DNA from: Biomphalaria glabrata
Lineage: Eukaryota; Mollusca; Gastropoda; Planorbidae
Assembly: GCF_947242115.1 (NCBI RefSeq)
Contig: NC_074715.1
Coordinates: 35,206,586-35,270,585 of the forward strand
Length of the DNA: 64,000 nt
Direction of reading: 5' to 3'
Shown here: piece by piece, positions 28,770-45,700 of the stretch
Position numbering within the stretch: position 1 is the first letter of the stretch
Layout of the letters: every line of letters starts with the position of its first letter
The notes under the pieces: model-generated
Databases searched by the model: none
Told to the model about the DNA's origin: nothing
The model's input: the letters and a program-made list of their open reading frames with translations, nothing else
Translations under genes and position numbers: made by a program

Positions 28770-33244
<4,475 letters not shown>

Positions 33245-33523
33245 CTGCCGATGAAACCTTATTTAATCAAAGACGTTACTGGTACTGGAATGAATGAAAG
33301 AATTCCCGGAAGAGACTGTCTCATGTTTATATAGTAGCGTAAGACAAAATGATGTATCTCATAGTGATAAATATTTAAGATCGCCGTTTAGCTTTTTAAA
33401 ATTACACTAGTTATTATAACCACATCCACAAAGTAAATCAAATTTGTTAAGACTACCAACATTTCCTGAATAAATCTAAATATTCATAATGAAAATATTA
33501 CTTTACTAATCAAGATCTATAAT

Positions 33524-35017
33524 CAGTGATTCCCAAAGTGGTCTATATAGACCCCTAGGGGTCTACGAAGACTTCCAAGGGGTCTACGAAAGTGAAAAAT
33601 ATTATTGGGGGTCTATGAGATGTCCACGGGGGTCTACGATAATAGATTTCATTTAATCAGGTCGTGACTTTAACGTTTACATCCCATTAATGTAATTCTT
33701 TCATACATTAATATATGATTTGTACCTTAATTAATCATTTAAATATGTATCCTGCTATTCAAACAAAAAATTGTATATAATTTCTATACTTTTTTTTAAA
33801 TAGCTTAATTTATTCATATGTAACTAATGTCTAACAAAAAGAAATATGGGTTGTACAGCAATGATTATTTAAAATTGGGATTCATTTCTTCCTTAATAAA
33901 CAAGCGGTCGCCATTTTATGACGATATGACTGGGGGATCATCTGAGACAATGCCACCCTGTCAAAATAGATACAGATTTGAAAAACTTTCGAACATTCCA
34001 AGTTAATAATAGACCTACAAAATCTCTCTTCGACATCATATAGAGAAGATGATGGTTTGTGAGAGTCTTACAATATCTCTTTACTTATAACAAAATACGG
34101 AAAACACAAAAGGTAAAACTAGTAATTTTACCAGCTGTTGTAGTTGTAAAAACTGTTTTACACAAACCTACATCTGATGTTATTAAAAGAATTTCATTAA
34201 ACAACAATACAGCTCAAGGGCTCATTGGTGGCATGAATTATAAAATTAAAAGCTTCTTATGTATTCTTTGCTAATGACATATATATAGTTTTGGATCAGC
34301 GGCGTCACAGGCTTTGACAGGGTAAACGTGGTGTGCTGCAAACTGCATAAAGGTCGATAGCTCCATATTTTTCCTGAGGGTTAACCCAAGAAGCTTTCCC
34401 ATGTTTGGGTTTAACTGCAAGGCAGCAGAGGTTTGAATTCAGTTTTTCATCAACTAGGTAGGTGGCAAGCCATGGCTAATGAGCCATTCCTGCTTGAAGC
34501 GTACTGGTTTAGGCGCCAGTTACTCACTTTTGCTCTTTCTCCTGTTAGTAAAAATAGTTCCATGGAACCAATATTTGAGCCAGACGTGAAAGATCAAGAG
34601 ATACACTGGAGACTACTCTTTGCAAAAACTTTTACAATGATACTTAAGCCAAATCAATTGATTAATTAATATTTAATGTTTGAATGTCTACTTTATAGAA
34701 CAACAAATTCCTATATGAAACATAATATCCATAGCAACGGATGCATATCCTAAAAAAACAACAACACATTTCCAGCGTGGTTAGTGGTTCCTGCAGTACA
34801 TATTAATTGTTATTTTAAATGGTTTAAATTTGAATTTTATCAATAGAAATAATAGATCTCTATACATTTATTGTAGCTTTAAACTCACTACAGTTACAAA
34901 TACGTTTTTTAAAAATGGCAATGAATTTGCAAAAAATTGCAAGTCATGCAAGGGGTCTAAAGAAAACTAGAAAACGTGGCAATGGGTCTACAAGACAAAA
35001 CAGTTTGGGAACCACTG
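33524..35017. mobile_element. Decayed hAT element with transposase trace
   Basis: Ends CAGTGATTCCCAAAGTG and, reversed, CAGTGGTTCCCAAACTG (15 of 17), a common hAT terminus. Inside, near 34120-34240, a frame reads LPAVVVVKTVLHKPTSDVIK then RISLNNNTAQGLI. This resembles the segment before the catalytic core of ZBED5/SCAND3-like hAT transposases. The rest of the coding region is lost. No clear target duplication was found. Confidence 0.68.
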
Positions 35018-35124
35018 ATCCATATCTATATTCAGAATCTAGATCTAGATATAGCTCGAAAACTAAATTTAAACTTAAGAAGTTAAGTATTTTTAAAGTT
35101 CTAATTTTTTTCATAATTAGAATC

Positions 35125-35235
35125 TCTCGAGATATGACATCTAGAATACATACGTAACAGTGTGGATATGACATCTAGACTACATACGTAACAGTGTGGA
35201 TATGACATCTAGAATACATACGTAACAGTGTGGAT
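35125..35235. repeat. 34-bp tandem repeat, 3 units
   Basis: GATATGACATCTAGAATACA plus TACGTAACAGTGTG. Confidence 0.85.
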
Positions 35236-36023
35236 CTCAAGGAGACCAGTGGACTAGATATCACAAGACACAGATGTTCCTAAAAGTGAATCCACTTCCA
35301 CTGTAGCTCAAGAAGACAAGGCGTGCTGTTCCACTGCTTGCGGGAGAATAAACCATTGCAACTTCCGTTCAACAATCATGCATTGTGGTTTTACATGTAG
35401 TGCTTTGCACAACGCTTTGGTTTTAGAGATCTGTACTAAGTGTTTTGAATTGTTTATTTGGCAATTTTCACAAATAAAAAAAAATCTCCATTTTATGTTT
35501 TGTTTTTTGAATTTCAAGATCTGGTTTACTTTCATTATTTAAACAATAAGACACAATAAGATTGAAACAAAAAAAGAAGAGAAAGTGATTTGGAGAAATG
35601 TGGATAGGATTTAAGGAAAACTAATGAAATAACATTGAGAGAATTACAATCGGAAGATTGGAGAAATTGGGAACTAAATAGACTAAACAAATACTTATAA
35701 AAAAACAAAGGGAAACAGCTTCTCAACTACTGCCATATATCTCAATATTTCATGATTGTTATCCCTTTTTCTATATAAAAAAAATAATTAATTAATTACC
35801 ACTAACTTATAAACTAATTGGATGATATTTTTTGTATTGATTCAGACGTTGTCTATATATAATTAATTGTGCACAGTTTCCACTTGATCCGAGATTTGGG
35901 AAGTAGGAGAAACAACGTTAAAAAAAAAAAGTACAGGCAGACGGATCCGTAACAATGTCAAGGACGCCATATTGAAAGATTGCAGTTGCAAACTAAATTA
36001 TAAAAATCTTATGTCATCTTATA
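35236..36023. other. Intergenic between the two SAM genes
   Basis: AT-rich. Only the R1 copy at 35755-35945 is recognised. Confidence 0.55.
35755..35945 (+). repeat. Dispersed repeat family R1
   Basis: TTAATTAATTACCACTAA, CCACTTGATCCGAGATTTGG and GAAGTAGGAGAAACAACG in the family order. Confidence 0.55.
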
Positions 36024-37058
36024 CTAGCCTGACATTACCCGCGGCCTGCGGGTCTAAGTTTGTGTTTACTAATCTAGTGGATTGGATTTAGATGTATGTT
36101 AAACGTAGCTAATGATCCTTTTAAGTTTTTTCTCTTTCGCTACGAAAATAAAATTATTTTTGCGAAAATGGGTTTACCCGAAGCCGATACATACATCTAT
36201 ATTATAAAGTAGAATGTGAGGGGTATGTATGTATGTATGTTACTTATAGACATCAAAACCGCTTGACCAATCTTGATAAAACTAGGCAGGAATGTTCCTT
36301 GGGTACCAACTTAGACCGTAGTGTGTATGTATGTTACTTATAGACATCAAAACCGCTTGACCAATCTTGATAAAACTAGGCAGGAATGTTCCTTGGGTAC
36401 CAACTTAGACCGTAGTGTATGTATTGTAGCCCTAAAACAAACTTAAGACCCTCAAAAAAAATAAAGTTGTCCGACTCTATTACAGCTATAGTATTTTATG
36501 GATCTAGGCCATGTCTACAATTGTTTACTTTATAATCCCATCCCTAGATCTAAAACTCTAATTCAACTCTAAGATGATAACACTTCTCTTCGCACAGATA
36601 GTTTTATACTTTAACACATTAACATATTAAGTTAAGTCCATTCATTTCATATTTTGATCAAATAAACATTCAAATTTGGTTTTCTAAAGCTACATTCGTT
36701 TACGAAAGCTGCGAAGCCGAGTTGAGATAGGCCTAGATCTATATTCATTCATGAATCGCGTATTATAAAGTAGAATGTGAGGGGTATGTATGTATGTATG
36801 TATGTATGTTACTTATAGACATCAAAACCGCTTGACCAATCTTGATAAAACTAGGCAGGAATGTTCCTTGGGTACCAACTTAGACCGTAGTGTGTATGTA
36901 TGTTACTTATAGACATCAAAACCGCTTGACCAATCTTGATAAAACTAGGCAGGAATGTTCCTTGGGTACCAACTTAGACCGTAGTGTATGTATTGTAGCC
37001 CTAAAACAAACTTAAGACCCTCAAAAAAAATAAAGTTGTCCGACTCTATTACAGCTAT
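36024..37058 (-). mobile_element. Helitron 3' terminus and internal repeats
   Basis: On the minus strand the hairpin ACCCGCAGGCCGCGGGT is followed by nine bases and CTAG, then a host T, which is the classical Helitron 3' end. Upstream on that strand lie two copies (about 36199-36492 and 36757-37058) of a 290-bp block with GTAT runs and AAAACCGCTTGACCAATCTT, each itself partly doubled. No helicase coding sequence. The 5' end is not determined. Confidence 0.55.
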
Positions 37059-37984
37059 AACAATTTGACAGAGTTACAAAGTTCACAGAATCAAGTTGAC
37101 TCCATGTGATACCCACCAAATATCTTTAAATTGTATTTGACAGAGTTACAAAGTTCACAGAATCAAGTTGACTCCATGTGATACATAGGTTGACAACACT
37201 TCTTATGTTGGATACACACATCAAATGCTTTTAGAGTTATCCACCATGGATGGATGGGGTGCTGTGCAAATATAGATATGAAACTTTCTGAAGAGATGAG
37301 AATTTTATTTTGGCGATTACTGGCATAGAAAAATAATCCACTGAAATCAGGCTTGCCTATGAAAGAGATAACTGGAGCGCTCTCTCGTAAGTTGCAGGAT
37401 AGGGTTAGGGTTAGAGACTCAATGAAAACAAAGGCGACCATAAATTATCTTATTTTAAAAGAATATACCCTCGGCAGACAACGGCTTTGTCTGCATTACA
37501 TATGACAAAATATGCAGATGACAAGTGGGTTTCTGTAGTTATGACAGCAGTCATCCCATAGGAAATAACTTCATGTAACTTGAAAACATGTATATCTATT
37601 GTATTCGGATTTCCGAATTCTGAAAAATTGAAAAATTGCATGATCTTCAGTCTTAGAGATTAAACAAAACTCCTAGGCATAAATAAAGTACACAGAAATG
37701 CAAGTCACAAATTTTCGTTTCATAAAACTCTATTATCGGCCAGTCTATATTTATTTATGTCTATGAGTCATCCTTAATCTTCGGAATCGAAGACATTGCA
37801 ATTTTTTAAAAATTCAGAACCCTTCTATTAAAGTTCATATTGCTGTCAATTAAGTGGGAATGCCCATGTTTGTTTTATACTTTGCGAAATCTCAAAAAAA
37901 TATTAAGTCAGTGAGGTGATACGTCACTTCCGCCCAATATGGCCATACATCGAACCTTCAACAAAAACAAAATCACAAGACAAG
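37059..37984. other. Upstream region of the plus-strand SAM gene
   Basis: An approximately 48-bp direct repeat (TTTGACAGAGTTACAAAGTT at 37073 and 37136) and two minus-strand open frames (37163-37441 and 37450-37641) of unknown meaning. A GGGTTAGGGTTAG motif lies at 37399-37411. No TATA box near the start codon. Confidence 0.5.
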
Positions 37985-38100
37985 ATGAATAACCAGTTTG
38001 TTACCAACCCAACAGAGCAATCTCTCGTCTGCAGAAGAGGACAGTTTCCTGCAGGAAGTCGATTGATAGAAGACCTTCAACAAAAACATCGAATGAATAT
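37985..38100 (+). CDS. SAM-domain gene (plus), first coding exon
   Basis: Encodes a 38-residue start (MNNQFVTNPTEQSLVCRRGQ ...) and ends AT before donor GTAATT. The frame is open upstream to a GTG at 37916, but no Met precedes 37985. Confidence 0.72.
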
Positions 38101-41100
38101 GTAATTATCTCTTTTCCTTTGAGTGAGCTTCAAGGCCAAGGTTCTAGGATCGTCCTAGTCCTAGCTAATAATCTAAATCTAATCCTATAGTCTAGACCTA
38201 GACCATATTTTATTGGCTAATGTAATGTGTACATGTATTGAAAAAAATGTGAAATGTGGTCACTATAAAGATAAGACAAGCCTCCTGGATATAGATCTAG
38301 CCGCATCTACATCTATCTAAGCGTCTACTGACTCGAACGAATTAATTCCTCATTTTTAGCTATCTTTTCTTGTTCGGGTGTTTGTAGACTATTTCATAAA
38401 AGTGTTTACATCTATTGGCTTGCAGCTGTCTATGTGACAATTTGTAACTCTAAAGGCTTACAAAGAAACTAACGTTGATTGAAAGATTGAGATTAAATTG
38501 ATACCAAAGAATTCATTCTTCAACAAAAAGAAAAAGGGGGGGGGGAGAAAGAATGGGGTATCTGGGTGATCGTTTTTCAAATGTATTTATAAAAAGAAAG
38601 TGAGTGACCTGAATTCGAACCGTAGAGCTAAGGCCACCTCACCCCCGTCAATCCAATACTGTAACCACTGTGCCAGGGCGTTACTAATGAAAATAGGTTT
38701 TATAGTTATTTACAAAACCTTTCTATCTACAAACAATAAAGGGGACTAATTCAACTTTATCAGTCAAGTACAATTTTTTATTCCCTTGTTCGAGATATCA
38801 AACAAAATAATTAAATACCAATAGTTAATTAATGAATTGTGTTGGCAGGTACAAAATAATCGTGTTAAATTTCAGCTTGATTCGAGATTGGGTGTGGGAG
38901 AACTTTTTACCAGGCAGAGTGAGTCTCGACTGTCGATATAAGCTTTTTAATAATATATTGTGTCCTGTCTATATAAATATATATATATATATGCATAGTG
39001 GCTGTGAAAATTAATAATGGATATTTTAAGAAAAAATTTAGATTTATATCTGGTGAATAGAGTGTTGAATTCCTTAAGTGAAATTGAATGATGGGTGGGA
39101 CTGAAACGCCGCAAAGCAGAATTAGCTCAATATACTACTGTTCAAATAAATAGATTTAAGCAACAGTTTTTACAGTTGTAAGTTTACTTCTATAGGCAAA
39201 GTGTTTGTGACGTCACAAAGCCTTTTTAGGACGACGGATAGTAAGCAGAAAATTTTCAAATTTATTAATACATTTGTTTTATAAAATCTAGATCAAGTTT
39301 AACTGCAATGACATTCTCCTCACAGGAAGAATGACGAGAGAAATCTGGCCTGGTGGAGAAGTCCGGACATCTTAGAGTACGATTCCATAAATATGTTTAA
39401 TTGCGCACCTGATGCTCTGAGTTTTGACAAGTCACAAACATCATGCATTGATTGGTCGAAAATGCAAGTAGCTGATTGGTTGATTCAAAATGGCTATGAA
39501 AGGTAAAATATCTACCTGCTGAAACAAACAAAAAACAACAACAACAACAAAACAAAAAACGTAAAGCTCAAGCGATGCTCAATATTGTGGTCATAAGTAG
39601 CTAAGACTTAATTTATGGTACTTTTGGAAGAGTTTTTACTATCAAAATAATGCAGAAACCTATACATTCAATTGTTTTTGTTTTATTTTAAATACTACAT
39701 CTTCCGAAAGCATACACTATTGACATATAGATTTGTATAGAAAATGACTTTTCACAGGTATCGGAAAATGTTTAACAATTTAAACATAGATGGTAAAAAG
39801 TTGGCTCAGTTGGACGCTAATGATATGCGTCGTATGGGGGTCAGATCTTGGGCGGACTGCCAGGGACTTGCTCAAGCTGTCCAGGTGTACACACGCAGGT
39901 ATGTAATGAGTGCTTTGGATGTAGCTAACATGACAGTTAAGGTAGTTAGATGAGAATAAGAAAGTAAAGTGCGCTAACCACGCCATTACTCAGTAAGTCA
40001 CACTCTAAGGCAGTGACTCTCTCACATTGATGTGGCGGTACATAGTAGGAATACGTGGGGGCTCGACAGGTGGAACCGAGTGTGGCGAAAACTGTTTTTT
40101 TTCCTCATGAGTCGTGACCTTCACAATAAACAAATGTGATTAAAAGATCTAATTTTTGGAGGATGCTGGGGTCGATGAAGAGCTGATCTCCCAGTCCTTG
40201 TCACCAGACGAAATCGTTAGCTAACGGTCCCACAGTCTAAATAAAGTGAGTCAGATGGCATAATGAAACAAGTTTTTACTTTCTTATAACTTCTTAAGTT
40301 ACAATATGAAGCATGTCAAACCAGAATTGAGAAAAACATTTTTTCCATTGTTTTTTTTTTGTGTAAAGCTGTGTTAGAACATTGAAACAGAAAAACAAAG
40401 AAGCTCTCTGTATTCCACCTCCACACAATGTGAAGTGTAGACTTCATTGGAAACAGAATGTTTGCCAACAATTTAACTATTAATGTACTTTGAGCAGTCT
40501 ATGTTATTTTATAGGCTCTGAAAAACGTCACTCCACTCCAGTGTCTAGAACTGGAAGCTTCAGAGCGTTGCATACATATTTTGTCAAAGTACTAAATTCG
40601 AACCAATCTTATCAGTGGGATCAAAAGTGTAGACAGCGACTTTTCATATTGCTGCATTTCTTAAATATTGTATGAAATCGATAGCTTATGAATTTTTGAC
40701 CAGGTCCTTGGAGTTTGCTCAGTGGCAAAACTCCCCCCTCCCCTTTTGTTGTTTTAAACATCGAGGCACGCACACACTCGTACACTCAATAGCACACACA
40801 CACTTATGAACATCGATTTTTGTGTCCACTCCATGATACTACGTCTTGCAATGAAAGCAGTTTGACCCGGAAGTAGGGATGTGCGGATCCACAAACAGGC
40901 CCATGTTTGATTTCCCATTAGTTGGTCTTGGCGTACGTATCGAAACTTGATTGATTATCAACCGATGTATTGATAAACTAATACATGCTTTATTAATGCG
41001 TGGGGCTAGCGCATCTCATGAAAGGGACTCGTATTAAGGAGTTCTTTATTTAGACAAGCGAAACGATATCATTGACATTTTATATTCTAAAAGAGACACT

Positions 41101-43519
41101 AAAAACATGACGTCAACCATTTTCAAGACTCTAGTATAGATTTTCTGGCTAAAGATGACAAGTTAGAATACTGACTTTTTGTAACCAAGTAACTTTGTAA
41201 CAAGGCTCTGAATGGGTACTAAGTACAGTTACAGGGGAGATCAACTATCGTTCTGACATGTAAAACAAAACAAAACGACTTAATAGAAGGTCAAGTTGTA
41301 CTCGTGAAACTAAAACCACAAACCCACTTACACTTTTGATGAAGACGAAAAAAACAACACCATACTTTCGATAGTCTCAGACCACCCGTGAAATAGCGTC
41401 ATTCGACTCACAAAAAGTGTCGTAACCCATAGATTGAGAACCGCTGCTCAAGGACATCTTATCTCATTTCTGTAACCCATAGATTGAGAACCGCTGCTCA
41501 AGGACATCTTATCTCATTTCTGTAACCCATAAATTGAGAACCGCTGCTCAAGGACATCTTATCTCATTTCTGTAACCCATAGATTGAGAACCGCTGCTCA
41601 AGGATATCTTATCTCATTTCTGTAGCCCATAGATTGAGAACCGCTGCTCAAGGACATCTTATCTCTTTTCTGTAACCCATAGATTGAGAACCGCTGCTCA
41701 AGGACATCTTATCTCATTTCTTTAATATTTGTTCCTGCTCGATTGTGTCTGTAACAAGCAGAAAGTGTTTTCTAAGAAGGTCTCTGCAATGAAAACATTA
41801 GAACTCCTGTTGGCAGTGAAAATCGTATCAGTATTTGGTAAATGGTGGGCCTACTGTCTTCAGAAATCGCCTTTCAAATGAAAATTATATTTTCATAGAC
41901 AACTTTGACCTTATGACACTAGATGCTACCAAAGTGTTTGTCAAATATTATAAGACCAAAGTACTTATCCATTCAGATTTGAAAATTGAAAATTATTTTT
42001 TTAGACGAAGTTGCGCCGATGTTATTGTTAGTACCTTCATATTCACTTATCCCTTAGCGTGTTCAACCGTTGGGGCACCACACATGATCTGTCGACCGTC
42101 TTACTCCATTCCTCTCTGTCTTCTCGCTTGAAGAGAATCCTGTCCACTCATTGATGGTGTCCTCCCATCGCTTTGACTGCTTCTTCAGCTCGTCACTTTT
42201 CTTTGAGAACTTTGTGCCATGGCCAAGTTTGCGTTTTTTGACAGTGGTCAACGGGTTATCATGAGGCTCAATCGCTAAAGTGATCCAGTGGTGAATCTCC
42301 TTATTTATGTGATGCGGTCTTTGTAGGATTGTCCTAGAGCACCTCAATGCCATTGCTCGAATCCTCCTCTCCAAGTTAGAAGTTAGAATCCGAGATTCTC
42401 AAGTAATAATGTGGCCATGACCAGGGAGAGTATCAGCCAGATTGTTAGTTCTGAGGGCTATGCCTTTGTCTATCCAGATTGGTAGTAACAAAAAAAAAAT
42501 AATATAAGAAATAATGAAAATGATTTAAAAATAACAAGAAAAACATTTTAAAACATTTTTTAAAAAGACAATATCTCCATTAAACAACTTAAAATAAATA
42601 AATATTAAAAAAAAATAAAAATAATAATAATAATAATAAAAGAAACATAAGCTGACAATCGAACTCGTGCAAATGACACCGTCAGCTTCTTGTACTATTC
42701 TACCAATGAAGCCAGAAGGCTTAAATTGGTCTAAAAAAAAAAAGTAATTATTTAATGGTACCTTTATAACACATAACTGATTTAGAAGTTTTAAGATCTA
42801 GACTAGTTCTAGATGTACTTCTAGATTTAGAATCTAGACGTAATCTAGATTAGATTTAAGTTAAAATATAAGCCAAGCTTAGTTCATCTGTCAATAACAT
42901 TGAAGCCAATGTAAATATAATAAACAACTCAGTTATCGGCAAACTTCGCGGCTGACTACGTCATGTTTCCTTTTACTCCAATTGATTGCCAAATATTCTA
43001 ACGGTCAAACTAGAGTTTTGTCCGGGTGGCCAACGAGATGGTCATTCTTTTCTCAGCGATATACATCAGCTGTTAAATTTCTAGAAAAATCGTCAGAGCC
43101 GTTTTTGAGATCAGCGTCCAGGTTCCTCCCTCCATAGAGTTATGACTTGAAAAGAGATTTTGTAAAAATTAATAGAATTACAAGTTCAATTATATTTAAT
43201 CATTCAATTATGTCTGTTTGAGCAGAGAAATCTCTATCCACTGGTTTGACATTTTCGTAACGCTGTTTCGCATATACTTTTTCAATGTAATTCTATGCTT
43301 ACTTAATCTAATATTTTGAATGACTTTAGGAGGACTCTCAATCCAGAGGACTATCAGAACAAGATTTACCCTTATTATCCAGAGCTGTACGTGGATGAGC
43401 AGATAACTCCAACAGATTTCCAGCAGCAGCAGAGTATCCCTCCAAAACAAAAGACAATGTTCAGAACTATTTACAAAGCCTCGGGAGACAATTTTTATTT
43501 CTACGATAAAAGGAACTAA
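37985..43519 (+). CDS. SAM-domain protein, plus-strand copy (complete, four exons)
   Basis: Exons 37985-38100, 39326-39502, 39758-39898 and 43330-43519 total 624 nt and encode 207 residues. Each boundary has GT/AG and all internal junctions are phase 2. Start: ATG in CAAGATGAAT, the first Met of the open exon. The first 80 residues have no recognised domain. The SAM motif follows at about 82-145 (SKMQVADWLIQNGYERYRKM, LAQLDANDMRRMGV), then a Tyr/Gln-rich tail (YPYYPELYVDEQ, FQQQQSIPPKQK). SAM modules oligomerise or bind other SAM proteins. No signal peptide or membrane segment is seen. The third intron (3.4 kb) contains a probable hAT element with an amplified end and a LINE tail. It is a divergent paralogue of the minus-strand gene 4.7 kb away. 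Partner and role unknown. Confidence 0.85.
38520..38690 (-). mobile_element. tRNA-derived SINE, family 2, 5' half
   Basis: Minus strand: box A TGGCACAGTGGTTACAGTAT and box B GGTTCGAATTC, followed by a body (AATACATTTGAAAAACGATC, ACCCAGATACCCC) shared with 61675-61880. The sequence differs from family 1 after box B. Confidence 0.65.
38745..38955 (+). repeat. Dispersed repeat family R1
   Basis: CCTTGTTCGAGATATCAAAC, AGTTAATTAATGAATTG, CAGCTTGATTCGAGATTGGG and GTCGATATAAGCTTTTTAA. Directly next to a family 2 SINE. Confidence 0.55.
39326..39502 (+). CDS. SAM-domain gene (plus), exon 2
   Basis: Acceptor CTCCTCACAG, donor GTAAAA. Encodes a Trp-rich lead (LAWWRSPDILEYD) then the first SAM helices (DWSKMQVADWLIQNGYE). 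The split codon is Arg, exactly as in the minus-strand paralogue. Confidence 0.85.
39758..39898 (+). CDS. SAM-domain gene (plus), exon 3
   Basis: Acceptor TTTTCACAG, donor GTATGT. Encodes the rest of the SAM fold (YRKMFNNLNIDGKKLAQLD, MRRMGVRSWADCQGLAQAV). Confidence 0.87.
40011..41446. mobile_element. Probable hAT-type element with an amplified right end
   Basis: The right end, reversed, is CAGCGGTTCTCAATCTATGG, a typical hAT terminus. The left end CAGTGACTCTCTCA matches it only in part (8 of 14). Flanks CTCTAAGG and CTCAAGGA look like a degenerate target duplication. The right end plus flank is then repeated as a 50-bp array to 41722. In intron 3 of the plus-strand SAM gene. Confidence 0.45.
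41420..41722. repeat. 50-bp tandem array of a transposon end plus host flank, 6 units
   Basis: Unit TGTAACCCATAGATTGAGAA, CCGCTG (transposon end), then CTCAAGGACATCTTATCTCA plus TTTC (flank). Confidence 0.9.
42049..42420 (-). mobile_element. LINE ORF2 C-terminal fragment, copy c
   Basis: Minus-strand frame reads ERRIRAMALRCSRTIL, PLTTVKKRKLGHGTK, KRWEDTINEWTG and DHVWCPNG, the same order of motifs as copy b. It lies in the last intron of the plus-strand SAM gene. Confidence 0.7.
43000..43150 (+). repeat. Dispersed repeat family R2
   Basis: Shares CTAACGGTCAAACTA, CTTTTCTCAGCGATATACAT and AGAGCCGTTTTTGAGAT with 56764-56900. Unclassified. Confidence 0.5.
43330..43519 (+). CDS. SAM-domain gene (plus), terminal exon
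   Basis: Acceptor ATGACTTTAG. Encodes a 63-residue tail rich in Tyr, Gln and Pro with TAA at 43517-43519. AATAAA signals lie at 43620-43625 and 43656-43661. Confidence 0.8.
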
Positions 43520-45004
43520 TCATTCGTGGAAACAGATTACTCTTTATTGTCTCCCTTTATAAAGGTTGTGGAAACAGTTCAATGGTTCTGGTCTCAGTAT
43601 TTCTAAAAACCAAAACCAAAATAAAATATTTTTTGAAGACATCTTGGAAGGTACAAATAAAACTGTTATGTAATGCATACGTTTATTTGAGCGACTTTGT
43701 ATAGGCTTATTCAGTAAAATCTTCTTATGTGAATATCATATCATATATAAATAAATTTACATAGGCCTACTGTTTGTTTTATCTGGGGATTTGGTAAAAA
43801 ATCTAAAGGCAGAAAAATCTTCATTTTAGGGTAAGAATTAAGGTTTCGGGTTATTTTCAGCCTTAGCGCTTTATTGGAATAAACGCTTGCACCCCACATC
43901 GATGTGTTCCTATTGTAATCTATTGTATCGTTTTATATAGACATAATGAAAATCAAATGTATAAATTCCAGGTGAATATCCAATAGTTTTAAAGCAAATA
44001 GTTTAGCAAGTAAAAATCATTGAACAGTCATGTTGTTGCTTGTGTTAGTATAACCTAAAGAACAGAAAGTCTTGAACAAAATGTTGGTTACTACAAGTGC
44101 AGCAACTAAAATGTCACTGTCCAATAATGAAAACGTGTACTCCAGGTACTACTTCACTGAACCATGTCCGCTAGATCAAAGTCTCTTGATATACATTGAT
44201 CCAGAGATCTTTCCATTGGTTCCAGTGTAAACACCAACCTGATCGTTAGGACCAACTTCGCCCAGAAAGGTAAATAGGCTGTAGCAGTTTTTTGTACTGC
44301 AAACACTACACATTAACTATTGTCTTGCTGTTTCTATGACAATGTGACAACAATAGGAATCGCTGTATGCTATTTGTTCATGTTCACCCTAGCCTACTTG
44401 TTCAATAGCCTTCATTAAATTGTGATCAGCTTGTACGCTGCCAGAGGCGGGACATTGCGCACATATAAAAACGTTAGCGTTGACAAGACATGAAATAGGG
44501 TGCTCACAAAAGTGTGGAGAGATTTTTTTGTAATGGTCTCAGTCAACAAATGAAACAAAACTGACTGTAAACAAAAATTCAGTATTTCACACCTTGGGTC
44601 TTGCACACTTAAAACTGACATACCTAGAATCTGATACATCAAGAATATGACACACATTGAATCTCCACACCTTGCTTCTAATAAACCATGATTATGGAAC
44701 ACCTTGAATCTGAATAACTGTAAAAAACCCATATCAGCATGTCACCACAATAAAACAGCTAACCGTAACGATATATTCTACTGGGGAGAAAATAATAACT
44801 GCTTACATTGTCAGACTATATACGTCTTTCTTTGACAATCCAATAACTAATGTAGTTCTTTTTTTTTTGGGTAGGTCCAATGTATTCAGAATGTATTTCT
44901 CTATTTCAACAATGCCCTATCATCTGATTCTTGACACACTTTTCGAAATGAGCTCGTCTTGAACTGAGATTTCGTCTCCTGAAAAGAAGTCAGGTAGACA
45001 CATC
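43520..45004. other. 3' flank of the plus-strand SAM gene, then nothing recognised
   Basis: Two AATAAA signals just past the stop, then AT-rich non-coding text. Confidence 0.6.
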
Positions 45005-45700
45005 AGGATTCACTTCACAGAAAACACCTGGAGGCTTTAAAGTATTTTGTTTCACAGAAAACATCAGGAGGCTTTAAAGTATTTTGTTTCAGAGAAAACA
45101 CCTGGAGGCTTTAAAGTATTTTGTTTCAGAGAAAACACCTGGAGGCTTTAAAGTATTTTGTTTCACAGAAAACACCTGGAGGCTTTAAAGTATTTTGTTT
45201 CAGAGAAAATACCTGGAGGCTTTAAAGTATTTTGTTTCACAGAAAACACCTGGAGGCTTTAAAGTATTTTGTTTCACAGAAAACACCTGGAGGCTTTAAA
45301 GTATTTTGTTTCACAGAAAACACCTGGAGGCTTTAAAGTATTTTGTTTCACAGAAAACACCTGGAGGCTTTAAAGTATTTTGTTTCACAGAAAACACCTG
45401 GAGGCTTTAAAGTATTTTGTTTCACAGAAAACACCTGGAGGCTTTAAAGTATTTTGTTTCACAGAAAACACCTGGAGGCTTTAAAGTATTTTGTTTCACA
45501 GAAAACACCTGGAGGCTTTAAAGTATTTTGTTTCAGAGAAAATACCTGGAGGCTTTAAAGTATTTTGTTTCAGAGAAAACACCTGGAGGCTTTAAGTATT
45601 TTGTTTCAGAGAAAATACCTGGAGGCTTTAAGTATTTTGTTTCACAGAAAACACCTGGAGGCTTTAAAATATTTTGTTTCATAGAAAACATCAGGAGGCG
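45005..45700. repeat. 37-bp tandem array, about 19 units
   Basis: GGAGGCTTTAAAGTATTTTG plus TTTCACAGAAAACACCT, with CACAG or CAGAG variants. Confidence 0.93.

Noticed and set aside
37163-37641. Upstream exon of the minus-strand SAM gene in two minus-strand open frames
   Set aside because: No resemblance to the paralogue's first exon and no donor giving the needed phase was identified.
38610-38690. A tRNA gene on the minus strand
   Set aside because: Box A and box B are present, but the arms do not pair into a cloverleaf and the sequence continues into a SINE body.
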